Positions 35,426 through 44,752 are shown, counted from the stretch's first letter. The stretch: 64,000 nucleotides of DNA from Euhalothece natronophila Z-M001 (GCF_007904085.1 NZ_CP042326.1:2542001-2606000); one strand, 5' to 3'. Notes: generated by a model not told the origin, from the letters alone. Made by a program: numbers and translations.

Positions 35426-35599
35426 TTAATTTAGACTCCTTGCCATCCTCATAAACTCCTCATTCCGATCGTGCAACTCCTCATAAGTTCCCTCATCGAC
35501 CACCTTCCCTCGCTCCATAAAGTATAAACAATCACAATTTTTAACCGTTGTCAAGCGATAAGCAATCATAATCAACGTTTTCTTCCCTCTTGACACTTG
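35426..35599 (-). pseudogene. C-terminal remnant of an ABC transporter ATPase
   Basis: About 57 codons read SRGKKTLIMIAYRLTTVKNC and CLYFMERGKVVDEGTYEELH to TAA. This is the H-loop (IAYRL) and the C-terminal tail of an ABC exporter ATPase, with everything before the D-loop missing. It is a different, more divergent paralogue from the fragments at 37904 and 40176. Confidence 0.8.
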
Positions 35600-35786
35600 A
35601 TTTTTAGGTAGTTGTCACAAAGTTTCTAAATACTGAAACTTGATGATTTACCATGCTAATAATTATCCATTAAAGGTTTAACGTACCCAAGCAAAAATTT
35701 CTGTGGGGGAAGAGTTAGTGCCATAGAAGTAGGAGTACACTTTTATCGACCCGAAAAATGCCTAAGGCGCGATCGCACTTCCTCAT

Positions 35787-36095
35787 TTAGTTCTGTTTTA
35801 ACCAAGTTTCTAAATCTTGCACAGTCGAAAAGTCTAGCAATTCCTCGGCTAGAGCTTCCAGTTGTTCCACTGATAACCTTTGAATTTGCTGTTGAAGACC
35901 TTTATCTAAAACTCCAAAACGACGCTTTAACAAGCGTAAAACTAATTGTACTTCTCCTTCTTGTCGTCCTCCTTGTATCCCTTCTTTCAGAATTTGCTGA
36001 TACCAAGGAGACTCTCTTAAGACTGCCATATCCCACCTCATAATTTGCTGTATTACTGGTAGTTCTAACACAAACGAAGCAAAAAATGATAACAA
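35787..36095 (-). pseudogene. C-terminal fragment of an Rpn-family protein (DUF4351 tail)
   Basis: The 102-codon fragment contains FVLELPVIQQIMRWDMAVLR, then EGIQGGRQEGEVQLVLRLLK and the DUF4351 block RLSVEQLEALAEELLDFSTV. DUF4351 is the C-terminal domain of many cyanobacterial Rpn nucleases; the catalytic N-terminal part is absent, with only disrupted, frame-shifted traces upstream to about 36150. A nearly identical tail is fused to a PIN toxin at 37165. A HIP1-type octamer followed by CTTCCTCAT lies just after the stop, as at 37147. Confidence 0.8.
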
Positions 36096-36204
36096 TGGTT
36101 CCGCCCCCTCTCATTTTCCCTCATATTGAGCCAGAGAGCTGAGTGGTACATTAGTTAGGGCTTGCTGAAAAAAGCGCGATCAGTGCGCCTTCAAAATATT
36201 GCCC

Positions 36205-36906
36205 TTAGGCTTCGGGATCAATTCCTAAAGCTCTTAATTGTTCCGCTAAACGTTCGGCCCGTTGAGACTCCTGTTGCGCCCGTTGAGACTCCTGTTCGGC
36301 ACGTTGGGACTCCTCTTCAGCTTGTTGAAAGGCTCGCTGGCGTTCTTGTTCTAGCTCTAGAGAAGATAGAAACCTTCTGCCATCAGGACGATAAATTTTT
36401 AGTGTTTCTGAGGTGAGAGTAAATTGAATCCCTAAACGGGGGCTAATCCAGTTATTGATTTCTTCGACTAACTGCAAACTTCCGTCTTGTCGTTGTAGCC
36501 CTTCTAATTCATTACTATCAGGATCATAAATATAATATTCTTCTACCCCATAGCGTTCATAAAACTGTAACTTGCGAGTCATTTCCTTAACTCGGTTTCC
36601 TGGGGAGAGAATTTCAAATACCACTTGTGGCGCAATATTGTCTTCTTCCCATTGCCGATAAGAACCTCGGTCTCCTTTTGGTCGCCCAAACACCACCATC
36701 GCATCAGGGGCAACTCGAATTTCAGGGTGACCTTCTACTGGATACCATAGCAAATCACCAGCCACAAACACATCTGGATTATCAGCAAATAGCAGTTCCA
36801 AATTTTCCTTGATTAAGACAATCCAACGGAACTGCTTCGTATTGTCTGCCATGGGTTGACCATCACTGTCAGGGTAAATAATTTTTTGGCTAGTTGAAAC
36901 ACTCAT
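36205..36906 (-). CDS. Uma2-family (DUF820) PD-(D/E)XK endonuclease-like protein
   Basis: With the start at ATG 36906 the protein is 233 residues (MSVSTSQKIIYPDSDG). The core has EIRVAPDAMVVFGRPKGDRG, PQVVFEILSPGNRVKEMTRK and YEEYYIYDP-type sequence, the PD-(D/E)XK scaffold of Uma2. The C-terminus is a coiled coil of ESQRA repeats. The frame continues 38 codons upstream (to 37020) with YETDYHLWVLETKLVTLNN, which looks like the beginning of a DUF29 protein fused by rearrangement rather than a native N-terminus. Uma2 genes are abundant in cyanobacteria; function is unproven. Confidence 0.85.
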   Translation of the reverse strand: MSVSTSQKIIYPDSDGQPMADNTKQFRWIVLIKENLELLFADNPDVFVAGDLLWYPVEGHPEIRVAPDAMVVFGRPKGDRGSYRQWEEDNIAPQVVFEILSPGNRVKEMTRKLQFYERYGVEEYYIYDPDSNELEGLQRQDGSLQLVEEINNWISPRLGIQFTLTSETLKIYRPDGRRFLSSLELEQERQRAFQQAEEESQRAEQESQRAQQESQRAERLAEQLRALGIDPEA

Positions 36907-37164
36907 CTCATCAAGTCTCCTTTTTAAATTGTTCAAGGTAACCAGTTTTGTTTCCAACACCCAAAGATGATAATCGGTTTCATAAAGTTGTTTTGGCTTT
37001 TCCTGTGATTCTGTTAACATTTTTAGTTTGAAAAGGAAAACTTTATCAATTTTTGCGGGTTAACCTGAGCTTAGGGTTTTATGGCAATCTGATCCCATTT
37101 TTAAAATGTAGCTTAATTTGGGATCTCCTTGAAACACAGCTAAAGCGCGATCGGGCTTCCTCAT

Positions 37165-37494
37165 TTAGTTCTGTTTTAACCAAGTTTCTAGATCTTGCAA
37201 AGTGGAAAAGTCTAGCAATTCCTCGGCTAGAGTTTCCAGTTTTTCCACTGATAACCTTTGAATTTGCTGTTGGAGACCTTCATCTAACACTCCAAAACGA
37301 CGCTTTAACAAGCGTAAAACTAATTGTATTTCTCCTTCTTGTCGTCCTTCTTGTATCCCTTCTTTTAGAATTTGCTGATACCAAGGAGACTCTCTTAAGA
37401 CTGCCATATCCCACCTCTGTTTCAGCCTAGTTTGAGTGCCAGTTTCTCCTTTAATAAAGTCGCTGATCACACAAGTATCTAATAAGTATCGCAT
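37165..37494 (-). pseudogene. Chimera: N-terminal PIN (VapC) stub fused to Rpn DUF4351 tail
   Basis: The first 26 codons, MRYLLDTCVISDFIKGETGT, are the beginning of a PIN-domain toxin with its first catalytic Asp. From RWDMAVLRESPWYQQ onwards the sequence is almost identical to the Rpn tail at 35787. The PIN domain has thus lost three of its four acidic residues and cannot be a working ribonuclease. The antitoxin gene directly upstream remains intact, with its stop touching this start. Confidence 0.85.
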
Positions 37495-37739
37495 TAAAAT
37501 AGATTGGGTTCACTCGGGGAAAGCAGGTCTTCACGGTAGGATTCAAAGGAGGGAAAATCAGGAATTCCTTCATGGGATAAAATAATATCTGACCATTGGG
37601 AACTATCACTATCAGAGGGAGATTGAGCTAGCTGACGCAGGGCTTGCAGCACTAGAGTTTGCAGGGGAATGTTGGATTGCGCTGCCTGATGGATTAAGTC
37701 TTGTTCTAAATCGGGAGGTAATTCGATTGTGATTTGCAT
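37494..37739 (-). CDS. VapB-like antitoxin (orphaned)
   Basis: An 81-residue protein opening with MQITIELPPDLEQDLIHQAA, the ribbon-helix-helix type beta strand and helix of many antitoxins, and ending with an acidic tail that would wrap the toxin (PDFPSFESYREDLLSPSEPN). Its stop overlaps the start of the truncated PIN gene, the usual antitoxin-toxin coupling. The cognate toxin is replaced by a chimera, so only DNA-binding autoregulation or cross-talk could remain. Confidence 0.8.
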   Translation of the reverse strand: MQITIELPPDLEQDLIHQAAQSNIPLQTLVLQALRQLAQSPSDSDSSQWSDIILSHEGIPDFPSFESYREDLLSPSEPNLF

Positions 37740-37903
37740 TTTTTCCGATTAATACTAGATTCTTAGCTCTGTTTTCAAGTTTTTTTCTATTATATTTCAT
37801 AGCAAGAAACCGCACTAATATTGTGATTCTAGCTCAAATCTAAGCGCAATCGCTGCGCCTCCTACTCCTGCATTTCTCACAAAAAGCGCGATCGCGCATC
37901 CCT

Positions 37904-38455
37904 TTAAGTAACCTGACTGGATTGACTTTCTGATTGTAAACGCCAATAGTCTAAATACTTACCCCCTTGATTTAATAAGGCTTCATGGCTTCCCTGTTCC
38001 ATCACTTCCCCATTCTCTAAGACAATAATTTGATCAGCATTGACAATTGTTGATAACCGATGAGCAATCACTAATACTGTTCGATCGCGCTGAAATTCCT
38101 TTAATGCTTCCTGTACTAGGTATTCCGAATGACTGTCTAAGGCACTGGTAGCCTCATCTAAAATTAAAATATCTGGTTCTTTGAGTATGGCACGGGCTAA
38201 GGCAATTCGCTGTCGCTGTCCCCCTGAGAGACGATATCCTCGCTCACCCACCACAGTATCATATCCTTGCGGAAACTCTCGAATAAACTGATCCGCTTGC
38301 GCCGCGATCGCGCTTTTTCTTACTTCTTCTTCCGTGGCACTAGGTTTACCATACCGAATATTATTCCCAATTGTGGTATTAAAAATAAATGTATCTTGAC
38401 TCACCACACCAAGGCGCGATCGCGCCTCCCCTAGAGTGTACCCAACGATCTCCAC
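37904..38455 (-). pseudogene. ABC-exporter ATPase fragment (copy A of the 40633 gene's 3' end)
   Basis: From SRLGVVSQDTFIFNTTIG to the stop, the 170-residue sequence is nearly identical to the C-terminus of the full transporter at 40633-42504, including the signature RLSGGQRQRIALA and Walker [13 protein letters not shown]. Upstream it ends exactly at the HIP1 octamer 38416-38423, where homology to the full gene stops. Walker A is absent, so the product cannot bind ATP properly. A second HIP1 octamer (37888-37895) lies just beyond the stop codon. Confidence 0.87.
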
Positions 38456-38848
38456 TGAGATAACATTTGCTGTAATTAGCGAGATCAGCGAGGCTCTACG
38501 GCTCGATCTCCAATCTACGCGCTTTTCCTTACATCTTACCCAGTCAAGCAGCGATCGCGCAGAGGCAAAACTCCAATTGAGGCTATTTTTGGCAAACCCA
38601 GTCCTTGTGCTGTCTGTCTCCCAGCGCGATCGTCTGTTTTTCTTCTTTTCTTGCCTTTTTAGATAACAACCGAAGCGCGATTGCCTCTGGCAGCGAGCTT
38701 CGCTCGATCGGCTGGTAAATAACTTAAAGAGCGCGATCGCGCTTCTTTTCTTACTTTACCCATCTCTTGCCCCTTACCCAACACGGCTAACCAACCTTGT
38801 AAAATCAATCTTAGAACCTTCCCCACATCATCCGAGCGGTTAACCCTT
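38456..38848. other. 393-base spacer rich in HIP1 and hairpin repeats
   Basis: No gene is supported. It contains at least three HIP1-type octamers and the double-hairpin element at 38677-38710. Short minus-strand open frames here lack protein-like composition. The Uma2 promoter is probably at its right edge. Confidence 0.6.
38677..38710. repeat. Double-hairpin repeat inside a HIP1-like site (TGCC-GGCA subtype)
   Basis: GCGAT, then TGCC-TCT-GGCA, then CGAGC-TTC-GCTCG, then ATCG. This matches the layout of the elements at 52422, 53164 and 50264, but with compensated changes in the second stem (CGAGC/GCTCG instead of GTAGC/GCTAC), evidence that pairing is conserved. Confidence 0.65.
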
Positions 38849-39427
38849 ATGACGACTACCACCCTCAACCTCAACCCCATCATCAAGTTAAGCAAAGAGC
38901 AATTTTACACCCTATGTGCAACCAATCCTGACACGAAGTTAGAACTTAACGCCAACGGAGAATTAATTGTTATGTCTCCTACCGGTGGAGAAACCAGTGC
39001 TTGGAATGCTGAACTAATCATTGATTTAGGTGTATGGAATCGCCAAACTGGCTTAGGAAAAACCTTTGATTCTTCTGGTGGATTTTCTTTGCCCAATGGT
39101 GCACAGCGTTCTCCTGATGCCGCTTGGATTCGGTTAGAAAAATGGAATGCTCTAACCTCAGAGGAAAAAAAGGGATTTTTACCATTATGCCCCGATTTTG
39201 TCATCGAACTGCTTTCACCCTCCGATTCTTGGAAACAAGGAACTGAGAAAATGGAAGAATATAAGGAAAATGGTTGTCGCTTAGGTTGGTTACTTGAACC
39301 ACGAAACAAGCGTGTTGCCATCTACCGTGCTAAACAAGCTGTAGAAATTTTAGAAGCTCCCAATTTTCTTTCTGGGGAAGATGTCTTGAAGGGATTTAAC
39401 TTAAATCTAGCCAAAATCTGGCGGTAA
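38849..39427 (+). CDS. Uma2-family (DUF820) endonuclease-like protein
   Basis: A 192-residue, apparently complete Uma2 protein. It has KLELNANGELIVMSPTGGET, then GAQRSPDAAWIRLEKWNALT, then FVIELLSPSDSWKQGTEKME and YKENGCRLGWLLEPRNKRVA, the conserved order of PD-(D/E)XK Uma2 proteins with the Asp in SPDAAW and the Glu in VIELLSPSD. A 39-base relic resembling its MSPTGGETSA region occurs at 45328. It is the only plus-strand gene between IS630 and 45 kb. Confidence 0.9.
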   Translation: MTTTTLNLNPIIKLSKEQFYTLCATNPDTKLELNANGELIVMSPTGGETSAWNAELIIDLGVWNRQTGLGKTFDSSGGFSLPNGAQRSPDAAWIRLEKWNALTSEEKKGFLPLCPDFVIELLSPSDSWKQGTEKMEEYKENGCRLGWLLEPRNKRVAIYRAKQAVEILEAPNFLSGEDVLKGFNLNLAKIWR

Positions 39428-39443
39428 AAGTAAATTAAAAAAA

Positions 39444-39854
39444 CTAAGGTACACAGATAATTCCTAAACCTGACATTTGATAGATATGTTTGTCAAAAGT
39501 GAAAACTTCAAAAACTTGTAGTCGATGAGCCATCACTAATAAAGAACAATCTGTATAACTCCATTTCTTATCATCATATTTGCAAAAAGTTTTCCAAATA
39601 TTTTCCTCATCCTGATCTGAAATATGAACGTAGTGGTGTTCTGTTCTCAAAACTTTACCTACTTCAACTGATGATTGGCTAGAAACACGAGTCCGAATCC
39701 AAGTAACTGTTTCATTAAATACCGTTTCTAAAATAATCCATTTTTGGTGAGGATGCTTAAAGATATAGTTTTTAGCAGTTTGATGATGAGTTTCAGAGCT
39801 TACTAAAAAAGCAATTAATGCTGATGTATCAATAATGATTTCTGATCCTGCCAT
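39444..39854 (-). CDS. PIN-domain ribonuclease toxin (VapC-like)
   Basis: A 136-residue PIN protein. The acidic residues of the active site appear in EIIIDTSALIAFLVS, ETVFNETVTWI, KWSYTDCSLLVMAHR and FTFDKHI, so it is intact. VapC toxins cut RNA, often tRNA, until bound by their antitoxin. It starts two bases after the stop of the antitoxin gene at 39857, the standard antitoxin-first order. Confidence 0.87.
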   Translation of the reverse strand: MAGSEIIIDTSALIAFLVSSETHHQTAKNYIFKHPHQKWIILETVFNETVTWIRTRVSSQSSVEVGKVLRTEHHYVHISDQDEENIWKTFCKYDDKKWSYTDCSLLVMAHRLQVFEVFTFDKHIYQMSGLGIICVP

Positions 39855-39856
39855 TT

Positions 39857-40078
39857 TTAGTAGATATCTTGATCAATATTTTCAGCATAGTTTGTCTCAC
39901 TTGTATCATAATCACTCACTTTTAAACTACCACATAATTCCCATGTTTTACTTTTAACAAGTTCTTTTTGTTCCAAATAGTTATTGATTGCCTCAACTAA
40001 TACTTTTTCTAAAGGTTCCCCCTGCTGATTAATTTTATGAAGAATTTCATTTGGTATTTCTAAATTAATTTTAGTCAT
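39857..40078 (-). CDS. Antitoxin partner of the PIN toxin
   Basis: A 73-residue protein, MTKINLEIPNEILHKINQQG and so on, with a beta strand plus helices and an acidic Tyr-rich tail (SDYDTSETNYAENIDQDIY) suited to toxin neutralisation. I choose the ATG at 40078 because the purine run GGAAAAAA lies correctly upstream of it; a GTG 12 bases earlier would place that run within the coding region. It directly precedes the toxin gene. Confidence 0.78.
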   Translation of the reverse strand: MTKINLEIPNEILHKINQQGEPLEKVLVEAINNYLEQKELVKSKTWELCGSLKVSDYDTSETNYAENIDQDIY

Positions 40079-40175
40079 CGTTTTTTCCACAAATTAAAAA
40101 GCAAACATTAAGGCTATAAAAGCATTTCAAGGTGAGCTATAATCGTCACTAGAATGCTCGATACCATGCTAGCAC

Positions 40176-40583
40176 TTCTCTAACACAATAATCTGATCCG
40201 CATTGATAATCGTTGATAACCGATGAGCAATCACTAGAACCGTCCGATCGCGCTGAAATTCCTTTAACGCCTCTTTTACTAAATGCTCAGAATGACTGTC
40301 TAAGGCGCTGGTGGCTTCATCCAAAATCAGAATTTTCGGTTGCTTCAGAATTGATCAAGCTAACGCCAAACGCTGACGTTGACCGCCAGAAAGCCGATAA
40401 ACCCGTTCGCCCACAACTGTATGATAACCATGAGGTAGGTTTTGAATAAACTGATCTGCTTGCGCCGCCACTGCGCTTTCTCTCACTTCCGCCTCCGTTG
40501 CATCCAGTTTCCCATAGCGAATGTTTTCGAGGATATTTTCATTAAAGATAAATGTATCTTGGCTAACCACACCGAGGCGCGAT
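40176..40583 (-). pseudogene. ABC-exporter ATPase fragment (copy C, diverged)
   Basis: A third, more diverged copy of the same ATPase end. The part from 40570 reads VSQDTFIFNENILENIRYGK and RLSGGQRQRLALA, followed by an in-frame stop at 40355-40357 (after ALA), then resumes as homologous nucleotide sequence to about 40176, before the end of the domain. Homology to the intact gene stops upstream at GCGAT (40579-40583), the same HIP1 position where copy A stops. Confidence 0.82.
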
Positions 40584-40632
40584 TATCCCCTCATTTGATT
40601 CACTGAACCCGTAGTTCGATCGCGCTTCCTCA

Positions 40633-42504
40633 TTAAGTAACCTGACTGGATTGACTTTCTGATTGTAAACGCCAATAGTCTAAATACTTACCCCCTTGAT
40701 TTAATAAGGCTTCATGGCTTCCCTGTTCCATCACTTCCCCATTCTCTAAGACAATAATTTGATCAGCATTGACAATTGTTGATAACCGATGAGCAATCAC
40801 TAATACCGTTCGATCGCGCTGAAATTCCTTTAATGCTTCCTGTACTAGGTATTCCGAATGACTATCTAAGGCACTGGTAGCTTCATCTAAAATTAAAATT
40901 TCTGGTTCTTTGAGGATAGCACGGGCTAAGGCAATTCGCTGCCGCTGTCCCCCTGAGAGACGATACCCTCGCTCACCCACCACAGTATCATATCCTTGGG
41001 GAAACTCTCGAATAAACTGATCCGCTTGCGCCGCGATCGCGCTTTTTCTTACTTCTTCTTCCGTGGCACTAGGTTTACCATACCGAATATTATTCCCAAT
41101 TGTGGTATTAAAAATAAATGTATCTTGACTCACCACACCAAGGCGCGATCGCCAGCTGGTCATATTATACTCATTTAAATCTTCCCCATCGACTAAAATT
41201 ACTCCTGAAGTTGGTTGATATAATCCCACCAACAAATCAGCAATTGAGGATTTTCCTGCTCCTGAACCTCCCACTAAAGCCGTTACCTTCCCCTTTTCTA
41301 ACACAAAAGAAACATCTTTAAGAGCCAGTTTTTGTTCTTCTGAATATTGCAAGGAAATATGATCAAACTTAATTTCCTTCTTAAGCCCATTAAATACTTT
41401 CCCCCCAACGCGACTAAATTCTTTTCCTTCTGGCTCTAAAATTTCTCTTAAGCGATTAAAATCTCCTGCATTTTCTGCTAATCGATTATTTTTTTCAGTT
41501 ACTCCATTTAAGTGCATTGAAAGACGATTCAGCACGGCTAAAAATGTAACAAGTGAAGGTAATACGGCAGCAGAGTCTCTCAACATGAAATACCCAATAA
41601 TGAGTAAAGTAGCAATAGTTATTAGCGTTAATGTATTTCCTAATGGCTTGGTTAATCTAGACAAACGGCTTTGATATTCTAGCTTGGGGACTAAGTGTCT
41701 TTGTAACTCATGTACCTGTTGACGAGCTTCCAATTGCCGACCAAAGATATGAATAACTCGTAACGCTTGTAAACTTTCAACAATTTGTTTATAAACATTG
41801 GCACGTACTTGGGCAACTTGTTTAGCCGTTCGTTTAATTCTAGGAATTAGTGATTTTTGAAGGAGTAAAGCAATGGCGCAAATAATTATAGTAACTCCTG
41901 ATAAACCTGGAGAAATGGTAAACAATACGACTGCTTGAGCAATAATAGTTAAAATAGTAACGAAAATAATATCAATATAATAAATTTGTCTTTGAATGGT
42001 ATAAGCAGTTTGATTAATATAAGTCACTAAATCTCCAACTTTATAACTACTCGCACAGGAAAAAGTAAAAGACATAATCTGTGCAAATATACGTTCTACC
42101 ATCTGGGCTTGAATACGAGCAGATAAATAATCAGAACTAACTGCCCCAATATATTCAAAACTATGGCGAAGAAACTGCATGAAAACTGCTAATACAATTA
42201 ATCCAATAAAGAGTTGCCCTTGTGTGAATTCGTGTAAGAAACTTGATAAGAAAGTATTAGCAATAATCGGATGATTGAGAAGAGAATCAACTTGATCATC
42301 TTGTAATACTTGCAGAGCTAGATAAATACTGCCAAATGTCGTTCCCTCAAAGGCAGCAGCTAATAAATTGGCATGGATATTAAGAAGGATTAATAGACGA
42401 TGGTGATTAATGGTGGCAAAAATTACTCGATAGGCAGGATTTTCTAGGAAGGAGGAAAAGTATTTTTTCCATCTGGCTTTGAAATTAGTCAGTTGACGTT
42501 GCAT
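40633..42504 (-). CDS. ABC exporter, fused permease and ATPase (HepA/MsbA-like)
   Basis: A 623-residue half-transporter: N-terminal extension, about six membrane helices (residues 35-340), then the ATPase with Walker A LVGGSGAGKSSIADLL, signature RLSGGQRQR, Walker [13 protein letters not shown] and H-loop VIAHRLS. Such cyanobacterial exporters (HepA-like) are linked to polysaccharide or glycolipid export, in keeping with the flanking polysaccharide genes (inference). It is the source or closest relative of the truncated copies at 37904 and 40176. Confidence 0.9.
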   Translation of the reverse strand: MQRQLTNFKARWKKYFSSFLENPAYRVIFATINHHRLLILLNIHANLLAAAFEGTTFGSIYLALQVLQDDQVDSLLNHPIIANTFLSSFLHEFTQGQLFIGLIVLAVFMQFLRHSFEYIGAVSSDYLSARIQAQMVERIFAQIMSFTFSCASSYKVGDLVTYINQTAYTIQRQIYYIDIIFVTILTIIAQAVVLFTISPGLSGVTIIICAIALLLQKSLIPRIKRTAKQVAQVRANVYKQIVESLQALRVIHIFGRQLEARQQVHELQRHLVPKLEYQSRLSRLTKPLGNTLTLITIATLLIIGYFMLRDSAAVLPSLVTFLAVLNRLSMHLNGVTEKNNRLAENAGDFNRLREILEPEGKEFSRVGGKVFNGLKKEIKFDHISLQYSEEQKLALKDVSFVLEKGKVTALVGGSGAGKSSIADLLVGLYQPTSGVILVDGEDLNEYNMTSWRSRLGVVSQDTFIFNTTIGNNIRYGKPSATEEEVRKSAIAAQADQFIREFPQGYDTVVGERGYRLSGGQRQRIALARAILKEPEILILDEATSALDSHSEYLVQEALKEFQRDRTVLVIAHRLSTIVNADQIIVLENGEVMEQGSHEALLNQGGKYLDYWRLQSESQSSQVT

Positions 42505-42734
42505 AATAATTGGGAATGATCCCTTTCCTTGCTAGCTACTGCAAAAACAGCGTTTCTGCTCAATCCAATTTTGAGATCAGGGTAAAAAAATGTACTCTTC
42601 TACAGTGTACCCGCTAATATGTCTTAATCAGGCAAGTAGGAAAACAAATAGAAGAAGGACTACTGCAAGCTCTGACAAAACTTCTTCGATATCCCTTGCA
42701 CTAACAGCACCATGTTAATCTCCTCTTTATCGCC

Positions 42735-43196
42735 TTATTCTTCATGTTTCGATAATAAAGCTCTAATTACTTGATCGGAGATGCGGAAATTTGTTTCTAA
42801 AATTTGATCAATAATTGGCTTGAGTTCATTCAGATATCCTTCAGCCCTAGCTTTACTAATGACACCTAATGTTCCTGTAAAAACAAGATTGAACTTTCTA
42901 GCCACTTTGCGAGCCTTTAAATCATCTAAGATCATCAGGGAATCAGGATATTCCATTGCTAGAGCAATACTAGAAGCCTCTCCCGTATCTAATTCCCCTT
43001 CCAGAAACTTCTGTTGTTCTTGGTTGCTCGCATTTTCCACTCGAACCCAAGCTGGTAAAGTTTCACCATATTCAGATTCAACTTCTGAAGTAATCGTAAT
43101 TTCACTATAAACAAATTGTAAAAGCTCCAGTCTTCCAATTTTTTTGAAAACAATCAGGGAACTGGTATCAGCAATGACAAATTCAGGCGTTTTCAA
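42735..43196 (-). CDS. PIN-like toxin (DUF3368)
   Basis: A 153-residue protein with VIADTSSLIVFKKIGRLELL, the PIN first strand and Asp, then EVESEYGETLPAWV, EGELDTGEASSIALAMEY and LMILDDLKARKVARKFNLV, which supply the other acidic residues. This is the DUF3368 branch of PIN domains, paired with UPF0175 proteins. Its start overlaps the upstream antitoxin gene by 14 bases. Confidence 0.88.
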   Translation of the reverse strand: MKTPEFVIADTSSLIVFKKIGRLELLQFVYSEITITSEVESEYGETLPAWVRVENASNQEQQKFLEGELDTGEASSIALAMEYPDSLMILDDLKARKVARKFNLVFTGTLGVISKARAEGYLNELKPIIDQILETNFRISDQVIRALLSKHEE

Positions 43197-43410
43197 TGTC
43201 CAATTCTAACTCTTCAACGGATGTACTAAAGAGGGAAATCTGATAATCACCTAGAATTTCAATAAATTCTCGCTTGCTTAACCCTGCCACTGCTGCTGCT
43301 TGACCTGAGCTTAGGGTGCCATTCTCGTATAACTTAGCCGCAATTAGCAATCGCAGTTCTTCATCAGTTTCTTCAATTGTATTAGGAATATTTAATTCTA
43401 AAGTTCGCAT
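43183..43410 (-). CDS. UPF0175-family antitoxin
   Basis: A 75-residue protein. The helix-turn-helix region TLSSGQAAAVAGLSKREFIE and the tail GDYQISLFSTSVEELELDIE are characteristic of UPF0175, the DNA-binding antitoxin that accompanies DUF3368 toxins. Antitoxin-first order and a 14-base overlap indicate translational coupling. Confidence 0.9.
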   Translation of the reverse strand: MRTLELNIPNTIEETDEELRLLIAAKLYENGTLSSGQAAAVAGLSKREFIEILGDYQISLFSTSVEELELDIENA

Positions 43411-43569
43411 AGTTAGGTGTTCCTACACTTTGATCGGCTTTACCCCTTATTATAGTGATACGATCGCGCTAACCAAAAAGCCTTCTACTCCTCTCAAGCA
43501 CTCATTCTTTCTGGCTCTAATTAATAATCCTTCCTAGCCATACTGACTCTACTGAGCGCGATCGGAAGG

Positions 43570-44304
43570 CTAAACTTCATCAGGATCAACTCCCAACTCC
43601 CGCAACTTTGCAGCTAAACGTTCCGTTCTTTCTTGCTCCTGTTGTTTCTGTTCAGTCAGTGTGGGTAGCCAATTTCCATCTCGATCAAACCAACGTAACC
43701 ATTGGCGATTAATCCCTTGATACATTCCTTGCCATAACCCGAAACCTAGCTCAATGCTGTCAATCCAAAAACAAGACGCTTCTAGTGTCTGTTCTGCATA
43801 ACGATCACCTTGAAGCATAAAAACTCGGAGATGGTCAGTATAGCGGTCAAAAACTGCGTAATAGGGAACTTTCAAAATTCGCTCATAAACTTCCCACTTC
43901 GTTGGCGGTTGATTCACCTCCCGTAACGTCTGACCTAAATCTTCCTTTTCAGTTCCTGGAGATAATAACTCAACGACAATAAACGGATCAACGCCTTCCT
44001 GCCACAGCACATAGCTCAGACGCAAATCTTGCTCTTCATATAATTGTGAGACCCCTAAGACCGCAAACCAATCAGGACGCTTATACCATTGCGGATTGTG
44101 GGGATCATAATACACATTCAAATCAGTCCCCATGAAAATCTGATCAGGGGGATAACCAACTGGATGAAACGTTTCTTCTAACAATCGAGGCTGATAAATA
44201 TGAAATTGGTCAGAGCCTCCCAGTTCCTCAGGATCTTCGCTAGGGAGATCATACATTGTCGGGAGCACTTCTTTCGGGGGTCTAGGGGGATCAGTTTGAT
44301 ACAT
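43570..44304 (-). CDS. Uma2-family (DUF820) protein
   Basis: A 244-residue Uma2 protein with KRPDWFAVLGVSQLYEEQDL, DPFIVVELLSPGTEKEDLGQ and WEVYERILKVPYYAVFDRYT in the right order, and a charged C-terminal helix (EQERTERLAAKLRELGVDPD) like the one in the 36205 gene. PD-(D/E)XK acidic positions (PDWFAV and VVELLSPGT) are retained. It stands alone between a TA pair and a decayed dehydrogenase gene. Confidence 0.87.
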   Translation of the reverse strand: MYQTDPPRPPKEVLPTMYDLPSEDPEELGGSDQFHIYQPRLLEETFHPVGYPPDQIFMGTDLNVYYDPHNPQWYKRPDWFAVLGVSQLYEEQDLRLSYVLWQEGVDPFIVVELLSPGTEKEDLGQTLREVNQPPTKWEVYERILKVPYYAVFDRYTDHLRVFMLQGDRYAEQTLEASCFWIDSIELGFGLWQGMYQGINRQWLRWFDRDGNWLPTLTEQKQQEQERTERLAAKLRELGVDPDEV

Positions 44305-44339
44305 AACAAATTAGTTTAACGCTTCTTATATCTTAAAGA

Positions 44340-44750
44340 CTAAATAATTTTCTCACTTCTGTCTCTGATACTTTGGGAAGCAATCTCTAAAGCGCGATCG
44401 CGCTCTACTTCTACAATGCCAGCTAAAGCAATAAAATGAGTTTCAAAATTAAATTCTTTTGCTTTCCATTCTAAATAGTGTGGATCAATAGGAATGCAAT
44501 GTCCGCCTACCCCTGGACCGGGTAGAAATGGCATAATCCCAAAAGGTTTCGTGTGAGCAGCTTCTAATACTTCCCAAACATTTAATTCAGCGCGATCGCA
44601 GAGTAACGCCAACTCATTTACTAAAGCAATATTAACTGCTCGAAAAGTATTTTCAAAAACTTCGACTAATTCAGCCGCTTTAGCACTACTAACAGGGACG
44701 ATTTCTTGAATTGTTTGTTTGTAAAAAAAGTGGCAATTTCTAAACCTAAA
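44340..44750 (-). pseudogene. Nucleotide-sugar dehydrogenase remnant (UDP-ManNAc/UDP-Glc DH type)
   Basis: The frame reads EIVPVSSAKAAELVEVFENT, FRAVNIALVNELALLCDRAE, TKPFGIMPFLPGPGVGGHCI and PIDPHYLEWKAKEF, the central domain of WecC-like dehydrogenases (with the catalytic-Cys block GPGVGGHCIPIDP). Both the N-terminal Rossmann domain and the C-terminus are missing, and the frame is uncertain upstream of a T7 tract (44722-44730). It is probably a relic of the polysaccharide locus that continues at 45.4 kb. Confidence 0.85.
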
Positions 44751-44752
44751 AT

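Noticed and set aside
40079-40090. GTG start for the antitoxin at 39857
   Set aside because: The GGAAAAAA ribosome-binding-like run would be inside the coding sequence; it suits ATG 40078 instead.
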